DNA of 64,000 bases. Source: Oscillospiraceae bacterium (GTDB lineage: Bacteria > Bacillota > Clostridia > Oscillospirales > Oscillospiraceae). The number at the start of each line of letters is the position of its first letter. The stretch's first letter is position 1. The stretch lies in NCBI GenBank assembly GCA_017550645.1, contig JAFZOI010000013.1, positions 62,001-126,000 of the forward strand, read 5' to 3'. Made by a program: the position numbers and the translations under genes. Below the pieces are notes generated by a model. The model was given only the letters and a program-made list of their open reading frames with translations, did no database searches and was not told where the DNA came from. Below are positions 1-7,959 of this stretch, piece after piece.

Positions 1-10
1 ATTCTCCTTT
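1..10 (-). promoter_or_regulatory. Ribosome-binding site of the gene beyond the left edge (probably spoIIIAH)
   Basis: On the minus strand the last bases of the window read AAAGGAGAAT just after the spoIIIAG stop. This is a strong Shine-Dalgarno sequence pointing out of the window. In spoIIIA operons the next gene is spoIIIAH, so its start codon most likely lies a few bases beyond position 1. The ATG at 22 overlapping the spoIIIAG stop is a less likely start because it precedes the Shine-Dalgarno. Confidence 0.55.
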
Positions 11-18
11 ATGAAAAC

Positions 19-555
19 TCATTTTCCTTTAACGACTGTTATTTTATCTGCCGAGAGGCCGGTCAGAGACATGACGGCCTGCGTCACGGCGAGCTTAACG
101 GATGCGTCCGCGCTCTCGGTTATCACGAGCGCGCCGAGGTACTCCGGATAATCATACCGCAAGGTGAGCGCCGACTGGTTCCCGGAGCCGCTCTGCAGCT
201 TTACCGACGTTCTTGCCGAGGAGGTCGAAGCGTCGTCTCCGCGGCTCGAATGCTCAAATTTCTCATCTTCCGCCACCTCGCGCCTGACGCCGCTTTTGAG
301 CGTGAGCAGGATGGTCACCTTTCCCGCGCCGTCGATACGGGACAGGGCCTGCGCGATCTTCTCTTCCTCGTCGGCGAGCGAAAACTCCGGGGCATCAAAC
401 TCTGTTTTGGCCGCAGGCGCGGACTTCGTGCTCTTCGGAAGAAGCGCAAGCAGAAGTATTCCCGCGGCGAGCCCGATAAGGAGCGCTTTGTTACCCTTTA
501 GCTTTTCGAGCAGGGTCTTTTTAAGTCCTTTCAGATCGGTTGCCATGATCTCCAT
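19..555 (-). CDS. spoIIIAG: Stage III sporulation protein AG
   Basis: Component of the SpoIIIA-SpoIIQ channel that links mother cell and forespore during engulfment; SpoIIIAG family proteins form a ring in the intermembrane space. About 178 residues: a short cytoplasmic N-terminus, one hydrophobic segment (about residues 25-42), then a charged linker and a C-terminal ring-building-type domain ending in a TLRYDYPEYLGALVI-like stretch. Assigned from this architecture plus its place after spoIIIAF. The ATG at 555 follows a GGGGA motif and lies one base past the spoIIIAF stop; an in-frame ATG at 546 is the alternative. Confidence 0.9.
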   Translation of the reverse strand: MEIMATDLKGLKKTLLEKLKGNKALLIGLAAGILLLALLPKSTKSAPAAKTEFDAPEFSLADEEEKIAQALSRIDGAGKVTILLTLKSGVRREVAEDEKFEHSSRGDDASTSSARTSVKLQSGSGNQSALTLRYDYPEYLGALVITESADASVKLAVTQAVMSLTGLSADKITVVKGK

Positions 556-556
556 G

Positions 557-1024
557 TTATCCCCAGTACTGCCGTGAGAGCGGTATGCCGAGATCACGCT
601 CTATAGTCTCGGACAGGACGAATCTCACGGCGCCGCCGCAGTCGGATATGACCCGGCATGAATACGGCGTAAGGTCCTCTTTGAGGGCCACGCTCGCCTC
701 GGCTTCCGCTCCGAGTTCCGCGGCTTTGCTCAATATATATGCCCGGCACTGCTCCTCTATGATAGCGCGGTTCAACTCTTCGTTTTTCTGTTCAAGTACG
801 CCCGCGCGATACGACCCCTGTTCCCTGAAAGCATCGAGGGAAAATGAAGAACCGGCAAGACCGGAGAGCGGCGACAGCAGGACGGCCGCAGCCAGAAACG
901 AACAGCAGAGCGCCACGACGCGCTTCATTTTGGGCGACAGCGTGACGGAGAGAGCTATCGCGCTCAGTACGGAAGCTCCGATCAATTTGAATATCCAGCC
1001 GCGCAGAGCGTCGAGCATGGTCAT
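557..1024 (-). CDS. spoIIIAF: Stage III sporulation protein AF
   Basis: Membrane protein of the SpoIIIA complex, 155 residues. Two hydrophobic segments (about residues 10-28 and 36-58) precede a soluble domain of about 90 residues, the normal SpoIIIAF plan. The frame stays open far upstream inside spoIIIAE, but the ATG at 1024 overlaps the spoIIIAE stop as ATGA, which marks the real start and suggests translational coupling. Confidence 0.88.
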   Translation of the reverse strand: MTMLDALRGWIFKLIGASVLSAIALSVTLSPKMKRVVALCCSFLAAAVLLSPLSGLAGSSFSLDAFREQGSYRAGVLEQKNEELNRAIIEEQCRAYILSKAAELGAEAEASVALKEDLTPYSCRVISDCGGAVRFVLSETIERDLGIPLSRQYWG

Positions 1025-2130
1025 GTCACGACCTTTATAAGAGAAATGAGCGAGATATAGAGCATCACCGCGCAGGAGCCCGTCAGGCCCATGATGAGGC
1101 CGAACACATCGGCAAGACCTGCGAGCAGCTTTTCCATTCTGACAGAGCCGAACGAGAGCTTGGATACCGCCTTGAAAACGAGGAAATTCGCGCCGAGGCG
1201 AAGGAAAGGAACGGCGCATATCGCCGTCACGGCAAGGATGCCGAAAACTCCGACCGAGGAGCGGAGCGCCGCCGCTCCGGACAAAACGGACGTGGCCGCG
1301 TCGGACATTATCCCGCCCACAACGGGCAGCGCAGTCGATATCGCCGTCTTGGCAAGACGAAGCGCGGCAGCGTCGGCGTTGCCCGTGATAAGGCCGGTAA
1401 GGCCGATATAGGCTATAAAAGCGAGCACCGTCAGCGTCATCAGGGTCGTGGATATCCATTTGAGAAGACTTGCCGCACCGGAAAAAGCGTTCCCTCCGAA
1501 AGCGGCGCCGGCAATGACGGCGGCGCCGTAGGCGCAGATGACCGGCATGATGACGTTGCTCGACAGCGTCATGAGCACGTCGATAAAGAGCGACGCCGCG
1601 GCGTACTTCGCCGGGGCCGAGATCGCCGCTCCCGTGGTCGCGGCCAGCGCCGTGATGCTCGGGAGAAGGACTTTTGAGACAGAATCCAGCGCCTCCAGCG
1701 TCTCGCGCGCAGTCCCGAGAAATCCTCCCGATCCTCCGAAAACGCAAAGCGAGACCGCCGCCGTCCCCGCGATATCCGCGGGCGCTGACCATTTAGACTC
1801 CGCCGTATCGAGCGCTGTCGACGCCACTCCGGAGAGCGCCGAGATGATCAGGACGACAGCGCCCGATCTCAGCGCCGATCTGAGTATATCGGGCAGGAGG
1901 CTTCTGACCGACGAGAGCAGGTTTTTGAAAGTCGAAGTCTGGTCGGGCTCGTCCGGCGACGCGCCTCCCAGAATATCGTAAGCTTCCTCGTCAAGGGCCG
2001 CCTCAACCTCTCTCACGCCCGCCGCGTCGGCCTGTTCGTCCGTTATCGAAACGGCACGGGCCGACATCGCCAAAGACAGTAGTATCAAGACTGCGATGAC
2101 AAGCAGCGCAGTCGCAGCGAGCTTTTTCAT
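1021..2130 (-). CDS. spoIIIAE: Stage III sporulation protein AE
   Basis: Polytopic membrane component of the SpoIIIA transport complex, 369 residues, usual family length. An N-terminal signal-like helix (residues 1-26) is followed by a hydrophilic region rich in Asp/Glu and then about seven hydrophobic helices, including a long stretch from about residue 115 to the C-terminus. The ATG at 2130 overlaps the spoIIIAD stop (ATGA). The open frame upstream of it lies inside spoIIIAD and is not coding. Confidence 0.9.
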   Translation of the reverse strand: MKKLAATALLVIAVLILLSLAMSARAVSITDEQADAAGVREVEAALDEEAYDILGGASPDEPDQTSTFKNLLSSVRSLLPDILRSALRSGAVVLIISALSGVASTALDTAESKWSAPADIAGTAAVSLCVFGGSGGFLGTARETLEALDSVSKVLLPSITALAATTGAAISAPAKYAAASLFIDVLMTLSSNVIMPVICAYGAAVIAGAAFGGNAFSGAASLLKWISTTLMTLTVLAFIAYIGLTGLITGNADAAALRLAKTAISTALPVVGGIMSDAATSVLSGAAALRSSVGVFGILAVTAICAVPFLRLGANFLVFKAVSKLSFGSVRMEKLLAGLADVFGLIMGLTGSCAVMLYISLISLIKVVT

Positions 2131-2513
2131 ATAACATCGCGCACCGCGTTCAGCACTGCTCTGAGGAGCGGTATGCTGACGGCTATCCCTGCGGCAGAGC
2201 CGGCAAGCTCGATCGCTCCGGCAGCGGAGGACGCTCCGGCGTCCCGGCATATGTCGGACGAGAGCTTGCTTACGATCGCTATGCCCGTGCATTTAAGGAC
2301 CGGAGCTACAAGCTCGCCCGAAAGGCCGCTTTCGCCGGCAACGTCGTCGGCAAAAGAGATTATCTCGGACGCTGAGACGAACGCTCCCGCAAGAACTGCC
2401 GCGCAGGCGGCAACGGCAAGCAGCAGCGCCTGCTCCGGGTTGGTCTTTTTAAGCACTAGACCGACGACAGCCGCCGTTATGCCTACTGCCGCGCCCTTGA
2501 CGATAGCGTCCAT
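2127..2513 (-). CDS. spoIIIAD: Stage III sporulation protein AD
   Basis: Small membrane protein of the SpoIIIA complex, 128 residues, with hydrophobic helices near residues 6-22, 27-50 and 95-120 and the NPEQALLL motif near residue 25 shared with SpoIIIAC/AD proteins. The ATG at 2513 overlaps the spoIIIAC stop by one base; a GTG one codon upstream is possible. Confidence 0.9.
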   Translation of the reverse strand: MDAIVKGAAVGITAAVVGLVLKKTNPEQALLLAVAACAAVLAGAFVSASEIISFADDVAGESGLSGELVAPVLKCTGIAIVSKLSSDICRDAGASSAAGAIELAGSAAGIAVSIPLLRAVLNAVRDVI

Positions 2514-2707
2514 CACAAACCGAAGAGGGATTTTATAAGCGAAAAGAGGTCGCTTATCTCCCTTACGACGATAACGAGGACGGCGACGAGCCCGGCTATC
2601 GTTATCATGAGCGCCTGCTCGTCCCTCCCCGAGCGGGACAGAAGGATATTCAGCACCGCAACGACGATGCCTATCGCGGCTATCTTGAATATGAGGTCAA
2701 CGTCCAT
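2513..2707 (-). CDS. spoIIIAC: Stage III sporulation protein AC
   Basis: Two-helix membrane protein of 64 residues, the typical size of SpoIIIAC, which works with SpoIIIAD in the sporulation channel. It has a DEQALMITIAGL stretch between two hydrophobic helices. The ATG at 2707 is chosen over the one at 2725 because GAGGG and AGGAAG precede it and because it lies just after the spoIIIAB stop (2718). Confidence 0.9.
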   Translation of the reverse strand: MDVDLIFKIAAIGIVVAVLNILLSRSGRDEQALMITIAGLVAVLVIVVREISDLFSLIKSLFGL

Positions 2708-2717
2708 CTTCCTGCCC

Positions 2718-3224
2718 TCAGACAAGTATTATCGCAAGCATCACGCCTGCCGCGACGCCGAGCGCGGCGCACGTACGGCTACGCCCTCCCCGCTCCGTTT
2801 CGGCGGCCGAAAGGGCTTTTTCGAGAATGCAGACCGATCTCGTGATCTCGTCTCTCTGCGCTTCGGCGTCGTATCTGCCGATCACTCCCGCGAGGCCGGA
2901 CACGGCTTCGCGGCACGCTTCATCGATATACGGTATACCGTCCGCGGCGGTCTTCCACGCTTCCGGAATGCCGAGTCCCGCTCTTATCAGCCTGTCGCAG
3001 TCGCGCCAGAACCCTTTTGCCGGCGCCGGAGCGGAATGCGAGAGGAGCTCAAACAGCTCCGGTATCGGCGAGAGAAGGTCGCATATCTCGCTGCGGGCGA
3101 CGGTGAGCGTGCCTATAAGCGCGCGCAGCGTTTTGACTCTCTGCGAGTAGACGCCGGCGCATTTTATCCCTATCAATGAGCAGCAGACGACAACGGTCGC
3201 GGCTCCGAAGAGCTTGAGTATCAT
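2718..3224 (-). CDS. spoIIIAB: Stage III sporulation protein AB
   Basis: Mother-cell membrane protein of 168 residues with hydrophobic helices at both ends (about residues 3-22 and 150-168) and a helical middle. This is the SpoIIIAB family layout, related to the F proteins of type II secretion systems. The ATG at 3224 overlaps the spoIIIAA stop (ATGA), which decides the start. Confidence 0.88.
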   Translation of the reverse strand: MILKLFGAATVVVCCSLIGIKCAGVYSQRVKTLRALIGTLTVARSEICDLLSPIPELFELLSHSAPAPAKGFWRDCDRLIRAGLGIPEAWKTAADGIPYIDEACREAVSGLAGVIGRYDAEAQRDEITRSVCILEKALSAAETERGGRSRTCAALGVAAGVMLAIILV

Positions 3225-4117
3225 CTTATCTCCTCGATCTCGTATGACCTTTTTCCGGATTCGTTTTTGACCGTCACGCATCGGGCGAACGCTCCGCTTT
3301 CGAGTATCCCGCGCAAAGCGCCGCGCTTAATAAGCTCGTCAAGCGACGGGGCGTGGGCCGTCGCGAAGACCGAAACTCCGCTTCCCACCGCGGCGGCTAC
3401 CGCTTCCGAGTCCGTCTGAGTGCATATCTCGTCCAGCGCCAGAAGACGCGGCGACATCGAGCGAAGCGCTGACGCAACGGCCTCCGCGCGCGGAGCAAGC
3501 TCCAGCACGTCCGTGCACGGGCCGACGTCAAATTGCGGTTCTCCCCGGCTTACGGCGGCTATCTCGCTTCTCTCGTCTATGACGGAAGTCCTGACTCCGC
3601 GGCTTGAAAACGCGCGCACGAGGTCGCGCAGAAGAGTCGTCTTCCCGTCTCCCGGAGGTGAGATTATGAGCGTACCGAGCGGCATGCCGCGGCTGTCGCA
3701 GAGTTGGTCCAAAAATGGCTCAGATATGCCCGGCAGCTCTCTCGCTATCCGTATGCAGACCGAGGAAACGTTGCGGATGGACTCTATCTTCCCGGAGCGC
3801 ACGACGGCCGTCCCGCAGATACCCACCCTGTGCCCGCCCGAAGCCGTCACGAATCCGCTTCTGACGCTCTCTCCGACGCTGTGGCGCGACGAAGAGGAAG
3901 CCAGCGAGACCGCCTCTTCGAGCGCGGTCTGAGTCACCGTGACCCGGCAAAACGTTCTCTCTCCCTGCGGCAGCAAAACGGTCGGCTGTCTTCCGCAGCG
4001 AAGCCTGAATTCCTCTGCGTCCGCCTTTACGTCGTCGGGCAGGAAAAGAGCATCCGCTCTTATCGCCTCGGGAAGTACCGAAGAGGCCTCGTCGAATTTC
4101 AAAACACGGTTGTCCAT
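3221..4117 (-). CDS. spoIIIAA: Stage III sporulation protein AA (ATPase)
   Basis: Secretion-type ATPase of the SpoIIIA complex, 298 residues, first gene of the operon. Walker A is PPGDGKTT (residues 154-161), followed by a Walker B-like LLALDEI. No good Shine-Dalgarno precedes the ATG at 4117. A minus-strand TAATACAAT at 4123-4131 resembles a sigma-E -10 (CATACAAT) but is so close that the transcript would begin at the start codon, so either the promoter reading or the start could be wrong. The gene diverges from the E2-like gene at 4233. Confidence 0.92.
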   Translation of the reverse strand: MDNRVLKFDEASSVLPEAIRADALFLPDDVKADAEEFRLRCGRQPTVLLPQGERTFCRVTVTQTALEEAVSLASSSSRHSVGESVRSGFVTASGGHRVGICGTAVVRSGKIESIRNVSSVCIRIARELPGISEPFLDQLCDSRGMPLGTLIISPPGDGKTTLLRDLVRAFSSRGVRTSVIDERSEIAAVSRGEPQFDVGPCTDVLELAPRAEAVASALRSMSPRLLALDEICTQTDSEAVAAAVGSGVSVFATAHAPSLDELIKRGALRGILESGAFARCVTVKNESGKRSYEIEEIR

Positions 4118-4175
4118 GTCTCATTGTATTAGCGCGTCCGCCCGATTATGAGGGTTTGCTCGATATCGAAAACTA

Positions 4176-4204
4176 TTGATTATTCGGGTGCAAAAGATTA
4201 TACT
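4176..4204 (+). promoter_or_regulatory. Sigma-A promoter of the E2-like gene
   Basis: TTGATT (4176-4181), 17-bp spacer, TATACT (4199-4204), 29 bp before the ATG at 4233. It lies in the intergenic region divergent from spoIIIAA. Confidence 0.65.
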
Positions 4205-4232
4205 GAATAAAACATTTTCCGGAGGGAAAAGC

Positions 4233-5120
4233 ATGGCCGAAGCAAGAAAAAAACGCCGCGGAGACAGAAAGCACGGCCACTGGCTGCGCACCATAGACCC
4301 CTACTGCGCTTTCACGCCGTACATCATGAAGGAAAGGGACGACGCGCTGAACTTTTTCTCGGACAAGGTCGAGATCACATCCGCCGAGGCGTTCATCCGC
4401 AAGCTCCGCTCCGAAGGATACAAGGGCGTCGGAATGCTCCATATGTTCCTCGCCTGCTATTGCAGGACGATAGCAAAGTACCCCGCGCTCAACAGGTTCG
4501 TCGCCGGGCAGCGTATATACGCGCGAAACCGCATCGAGGTCGTCATGACTATCAAAAAGAAGATGACCATCGAGGGCGGCGAAACGGCGATAAAAGTCAG
4601 ATTCGAGCCCACCGACGGCGTTCTCGAAATATACAATAAGATCGAAGAAGCGGTCACGGAAAACAAAAACGGAGAAGTCAGCGACGGAACGGACAGAGCG
4701 GCGGAGATCTTCGCCAAATTCCCGCGCTTCATTCTGAGATTTGCAGTAAGTCTCTTCAAATGGATGGATTACCATGATCTGCTGCCCGAAGCGCTTTTGC
4801 AGGTCAGTCCTTTCCACGGGAGCATAGTCGTCACGGATCTCGGCTCTCTCGGCATCCCGCCTGTCTTCCACCACATATACTCCTTCGGCGACATTCCCAT
4901 CTTCCTCGCCATAGGCGCAAAGCGGACCGAACGCGAGGTCGAGCGCAACGGCTCCGTTACCGAGCGCCGCTACATGGACTACACCGTCACCTCCGACGAA
5001 CGCATCTGCGACGGATTTGCTTTCTCAGTTGCTTTCAGATATATGAAATACCTCATGCGCAATCCCGAGATGCTTCTCGGAGAGCTCGATCCGAACGACG
5101 TTGTCCCCGATATCGACTGA
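4233..5120 (+). CDS. 2-oxoacid dehydrogenase E2-type acyltransferase-fold protein lacking the catalytic His
   Basis: 295 residues that match only the C-terminal catalytic (CAT-like) domain of dihydrolipoamide acyltransferases: FTPYIMKERDDALNFF near residue 27, the TDLGSLGIPPVFHHIY core near 201-216, and SDERICDGFAF at 254-264. There is no lipoyl or E1/E3-binding domain. The catalytic motif of this fold is DHRxxDG; here the codon is GAA, giving DERICDG with Glu256 in place of His. The family fold is recognisable, but transferase activity is doubtful. GGAGG precedes the ATG at 4233. Monocistronic, followed by tRNA-Gly. Confidence 0.75.
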   Translation: MAEARKKRRGDRKHGHWLRTIDPYCAFTPYIMKERDDALNFFSDKVEITSAEAFIRKLRSEGYKGVGMLHMFLACYCRTIAKYPALNRFVAGQRIYARNRIEVVMTIKKKMTIEGGETAIKVRFEPTDGVLEIYNKIEEAVTENKNGEVSDGTDRAAEIFAKFPRFILRFAVSLFKWMDYHDLLPEALLQVSPFHGSIVVTDLGSLGIPPVFHHIYSFGDIPIFLAIGAKRTEREVERNGSVTERRYMDYTVTSDERICDGFAFSVAFRYMKYLMRNPEMLLGELDPNDVVPDID

Positions 5121-5177
5121 AAATCACTGTTGAAAAATCAATTCCGATGTGTTAATATGCAATAGTCTTCTCCGGAT

Positions 5178-5251
5178 GCAGGGTTAGTACATCGGTAGTA
5201 CATCGGCTTCCCAAGCCGAGGAGGCGGGTTCGATTCCCGTACCCTGCTCCA
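5178..5251 (+). tRNA. tRNA-Gly (anticodon CCC)
   Basis: Full cloverleaf: acceptor GCAGGGT (5178-5184) pairs with ACCCTGC (5241-5247); D arm GTAC/GTAC; anticodon stem TCGGC/GCCGA with loop TTCCCAA (5208-5214), giving anticodon CCC; T arm GCGGG-TTCGATT-CCCGT (5224-5240) with a terminal G-U pair. The 3' CCA is encoded (5249-5251). Confidence 0.95.
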
Positions 5252-5257
5252 TAAAAA

Positions 5258-5296
5258 AAGAACGCAGGCCCGAATAAGGCTTGCGTTCTTTTTTGT
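5258..5296 (+). terminator. Intrinsic terminator after tRNA-Gly
   Basis: AAGAACGCAGGCC (5258-5270), 7-base loop, GGCTTGCGTTCTT (5278-5290) with one G-U pair, then a run of T. Confidence 0.85.
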
Positions 5297-5303
5297 TTGT
5301 CTG

Positions 5304-5342
5304 AAAAAAAGGCGGACAGGCCGAAGCCTGCCCGCCTTTTTT
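5304..5342 (-). terminator. Bidirectional terminator downstream of the solute-binding gene
   Basis: GGCGGACAGGC (5311-5321), loop CGAA, GCCTGCCCGCC (5326-5336) with one mismatch. It is flanked by A7 on the left and T6 on the right, so it can work on both strands. On the minus strand it ends the solute-binding gene. Confidence 0.75.
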
Positions 5343-5371
5343 AATTTACACGGGGGTCGCTAAACTATATC

Positions 5372-7174
5372 TTACTTGCCGGCAAGATAGTCGTCATAGC
5401 GCTCCTGATAAATAGCGAGGATCTCACTGAGGCCCATGTTGTTGAGCTGATTGATGTAAGCATCCCACTCGCTGAGAGGCTTGTTGCCGACGAGGAACGC
5501 GGAGTAGTTCTCGACAATGTAGGTGATGACGTCGCCCTGATACTTGCCGAGCTCTTCGTTCTGCTCAACGGTCAGGCGGGCGCCGGTCGGGAAGTTGCCG
5601 GCCTTGTCGTAGTGCGTGCCCATCCAGGAAGTCCAGGACTGGATAGCAGCTTCGGCGCTCTCGCCGGTGGGATTGAGCATTGCAACGTTGTAGGGAGCCA
5701 TGCCGGCTTCGACGAGGCTGCCCACGGTGTAGACGCTGATGAGGCCGGAGAGAGGAATGCCGTCCGGATTGTTGAGAGCCCAGTCGGTATTCTTCCAGTT
5801 GCCGTTAGCGTCCTTCTCGCAGACGATGCCCTCGGGGCCGTACGCGAAGAGGGGCCAGCCCTCGGGGCTGTAGTGATAGTCGACCCACTTCATGCAGAGC
5901 TCGAGGTCATGGTTCTTGCAGGAGAAGGAAAGGCTGCCGGCGGAGGTCCTGCCCTCGCTGTTGCCGATGTGGAGGATCTGATCCGCAGTCACGAGGGGCT
6001 TCTGGATGGCGACCCAATTGCAGTTCGGATCGGAGGAGTAGGAATCGGCCTCGCCGATGGAGCCGGCGCTCATGGTCTGATAAGCGACCTCGTTGCCGTA
6101 GGTGCGGGCGGAGAAGAGCGCGGCGTAGATGTAAGACTGCCAGTCGGGGTTCATGAGGCCCTGCTTGTAGAAGCTGTTGAGCTTCTCGAGGAGGCCCCTG
6201 TCGCCCTCGGCGCAGCAGCCCAGCTGGACCTTGCCGTTCTCAACGAAAACGGGAGGCAGGGAGATGGAGACTATCTGAGCCGTGGTGTTAAAAGAGGTGG
6301 CGAACTGCCAGTAGCCGGTGGACTCGAGGGTGCCGGCGACCCACATCGGGTAATCGCAGGTGTCGATGCCGGACTTGATGAGCTTGAAGGCTTCCTCAAG
6401 ATCGTCCCAAGTGACGATGTCGTCAGCCTTCAGACCGAACTTGTCGAGCCAGTCCTGACGGATGCAGTAGCCCATGTTGTACTGGTATCTGTTGGTGGAG
6501 AGGAACAGAGCGAACGGAACGAATTCTTCTGTTTGATCGTAGAAGACGGATTCGTAGGTCGCGATGTCGTCGGGATACTGATACTTGGCCTGATACAGGT
6601 AGTTGGGCATCAGTTCCTTGTGGTCGGCGATGTTCTCGGCATAGCCGTCCTCATACATGGAGAGGATGGCGCCGGGATAGTACATCGAGCTGTTGCACAT
6701 CATGTCGCAGAGGTCATCGGCAGCGAGAAGGATGGAGAAGTTCTCGGCGCGGCTCTGAGGCGGGAGAAGGATGTACTCGACGTTGACGCCGGTGCGATTT
6801 CTGGCCTCAACGGGAAGCTCGGTCTCGCCGTAGGTCTTGTCGGGGGGGATGTACTGCATGTTGTAGTTCGTGAGCCAGTAGGTCAGAACGGTGTCGCTGT
6901 CGGTGGTCAGCGGCAGGGGCCAATCATAGGGCTCAGTCGCGATCCCTTTCTCGTCGACAGCAAACGGAAGCTGAGTATCCGGGGTGTCCGGAGTGTCAGG
7001 CGTATCCGGCGTGTCGGGAGTATCGGGCTTGTCCGGGGTGTCGGGAGTGCTGGGGTTCGTCGGGGCGGAAGTCGGCGTGTCGGAAGTGGGAGCGGGACTC
7101 GGATTATTACCGCACGCGGCAAACAGCGCCAGCACGAAAACGACCGCAAGGACAATTGCAAGGGTCTTTTTCAT
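5372..7174 (-). CDS. Extracellular solute-binding lipoprotein, family 1 type (sugar ABC transporter)
   Basis: 600 residues. A lipoprotein signal peptide ends in LFAAC (Cys near residue 21), followed by a Pro/Thr/Asp spacer of repeated PDT units and then a large binding domain resembling oligosaccharide-binding lipoproteins of the LipO/YtcQ type in Firmicutes (motifs such as MGYCIRQDWLDKFGL and SPEGWPLFAYGPEG). The ATG at 7174 is preceded by AAAGGAG. No permease or ATPase genes lie nearby, so partners must be elsewhere. The substrate cannot be predicted. Confidence 0.8.
   Translation of the reverse strand: MKKTLAIVLAVVFVLALFAACGNNPSPAPTSDTPTSAPTNPSTPDTPDKPDTPDTPDTPDTPDTPDTQLPFAVDEKGIATEPYDWPLPLTTDSDTVLTYWLTNYNMQYIPPDKTYGETELPVEARNRTGVNVEYILLPPQSRAENFSILLAADDLCDMMCNSSMYYPGAILSMYEDGYAENIADHKELMPNYLYQAKYQYPDDIATYESVFYDQTEEFVPFALFLSTNRYQYNMGYCIRQDWLDKFGLKADDIVTWDDLEEAFKLIKSGIDTCDYPMWVAGTLESTGYWQFATSFNTTAQIVSISLPPVFVENGKVQLGCCAEGDRGLLEKLNSFYKQGLMNPDWQSYIYAALFSARTYGNEVAYQTMSAGSIGEADSYSSDPNCNWVAIQKPLVTADQILHIGNSEGRTSAGSLSFSCKNHDLELCMKWVDYHYSPEGWPLFAYGPEGIVCEKDANGNWKNTDWALNNPDGIPLSGLISVYTVGSLVEAGMAPYNVAMLNPTGESAEAAIQSWTSWMGTHYDKAGNFPTGARLTVEQNEELGKYQGDVITYIVENYSAFLVGNKPLSEWDAYINQLNNMGLSEILAIYQERYDDYLAGK
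6978..7056 (-). repeat. Tandem 9-bp repeats encoding a Pro-Asp-Thr spacer
   Basis: Short in-frame repeats (plus-strand GTGTCNGGN units) encode consecutive PDT triplets directly after the lipobox. They make an extended linker between the lipid anchor and the binding domain. The repeat could vary in copy number by slippage. Confidence 0.75.
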
Positions 7175-7193
7175 AGTGAACTCCTTTCTTTCA

Positions 7194-7215
7194 CAATATA
7201 ATTGCAATATAATTG
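7194..7215 (-). promoter_or_regulatory. Tandem 11-bp operator-like repeat upstream of the solute-binding gene
   Basis: CAATATAATTG occurs twice back to back (7194-7204 and 7205-7215). Each copy is itself an inverted repeat (CAAT-ATA-ATTG). The pair lies between the -10 and the Shine-Dalgarno of the solute-binding gene and overlaps the -10, a typical repressor position. The binding protein is unknown. Confidence 0.55.
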
Positions 7216-7240
7216 TAAAACTTTTTCATTTGTTTCGCAA
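7212..7240 (-). promoter_or_regulatory. Promoter of the solute-binding gene
   Basis: On the minus strand: TTGCGA (7240-7235), 17-bp spacer, TACAAT (7217-7212), about 38 bp before the ATG at 7174. The -10 overlaps the tandem repeat. Confidence 0.5.
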
Positions 7241-7352
7241 CCACATTCTATTTGGTCTATTTGCCACTTTGGCACACGCATTGCCGTAAATACGCACACC
7301 GTGCAGATTGACAACGCAGTCAAGCTCGGGCAGAAAAGCCTCAATTACGGCA

Positions 7353-7380
7353 AAACCGCTCGCATCGCGAGCGGCTTTAT
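7353..7380 (-). terminator. Terminator at the end of the cobalamin operon
   Basis: Stem CCGCTCGC/GCGAGCGG with loop ATC, immediately after the cobC stop. It is followed by TTTT on the minus strand (TTTAT on the plus strand). It closes the operon that begins at about 24372. Confidence 0.75.
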
Positions 7381-7383
7381 CTT

Positions 7384-7959
7384 TCATAACATGAATCTGT
7401 CATAGTTTTCCAACAAAAGTAAGCCGTCTTTGAAAACACATTCAGCGCTGAAGCCGCCCAGATTCGGCGTCCAAAACTCGAAAAAGTCTTTTTTGGGCTC
7501 GGCGAGCACGTCCATCAGGACCATTATAACGGCGCCGTGGATGACGAACACCGCGTCTTCCGTACTGTCACGGACTGCTTTTTCAAACGCGGGTACGGCT
7601 CGGGCGGCGACGTCGGGGCGGGATTCTCCGCCCGGCGGGCCCTCCATACCGGCGCATTCGGACCATGCGGCGTAACGCGGATCTTTTTCCATATCAGCGA
7701 CTTTTCGGCGCTCGAATTCGCCGAAGTCCATCTCCCTCAGATCGGGGATAACGATCTGTTCGGCGTTGGGAAAAAGGATCGACGCCGTCTGTCTCGCGCG
7801 GAGCATGGGCGAGACGAAGACTTTTTTGAGCGAAGTATCCTTTTTTGCTTTTTCCGCAGCCTCTATTCCCTCCGGGCTTAGGGGTTCGTCCGTACTGCCG
7901 ATGAATTCCTCGGCGGCGTTGCCGCGGGTCTGCCCATGGCGTATCAGCAGCGCGCGCAT
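7384..7959 (-). CDS. cobC: Histidine phosphatase family protein, probable alpha-ribazole phosphatase
   Basis: 191 residues. Phosphoglycerate-mutase fold with the catalytic RHG (residues 7-9), the second Arg in SPMLRARQTA, the EMDFGEFE acid motif and the second His in FVIHGAV. CobC removes the phosphate from alpha-ribazole phosphate or adenosylcobalamin phosphate late in B12 synthesis. The family is promiscuous, so the specific role rests on its place as last gene of the cobalamin operon. It overlaps the preceding cobU-like gene by 16 bp. Confidence 0.75.
   Translation of the reverse strand: MRALLIRHGQTRGNAAEEFIGSTDEPLSPEGIEAAEKAKKDTSLKKVFVSPMLRARQTASILFPNAEQIVIPDLREMDFGEFERRKVADMEKDPRYAAWSECAGMEGPPGGESRPDVAARAVPAFEKAVRDSTEDAVFVIHGAVIMVLMDVLAEPKKDFFEFWTPNLGGFSAECVFKDGLLLLENYDRFML

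Noticed and set aside
20..22. ATG overlapping the spoIIIAG stop as the spoIIIAH start
   Set aside because: A strong Shine-Dalgarno (AAAGGAG) lies downstream of it at the window edge, so the true start is probably outside the window.
6978..7056. Short regular repeats that might suggest CRISPR
   Set aside because: 9-bp units in frame with a lipoprotein linker (PDT repeats); no spacers and no cas genes.
5612..7201. 529-codon open frame on the plus strand opposite the solute-binding gene
   Set aside because: Low-complexity Val/Gly/Asp-rich translation, no ribosome-binding site, and a clear lipoprotein gene on the other strand. High GC keeps antisense frames open.
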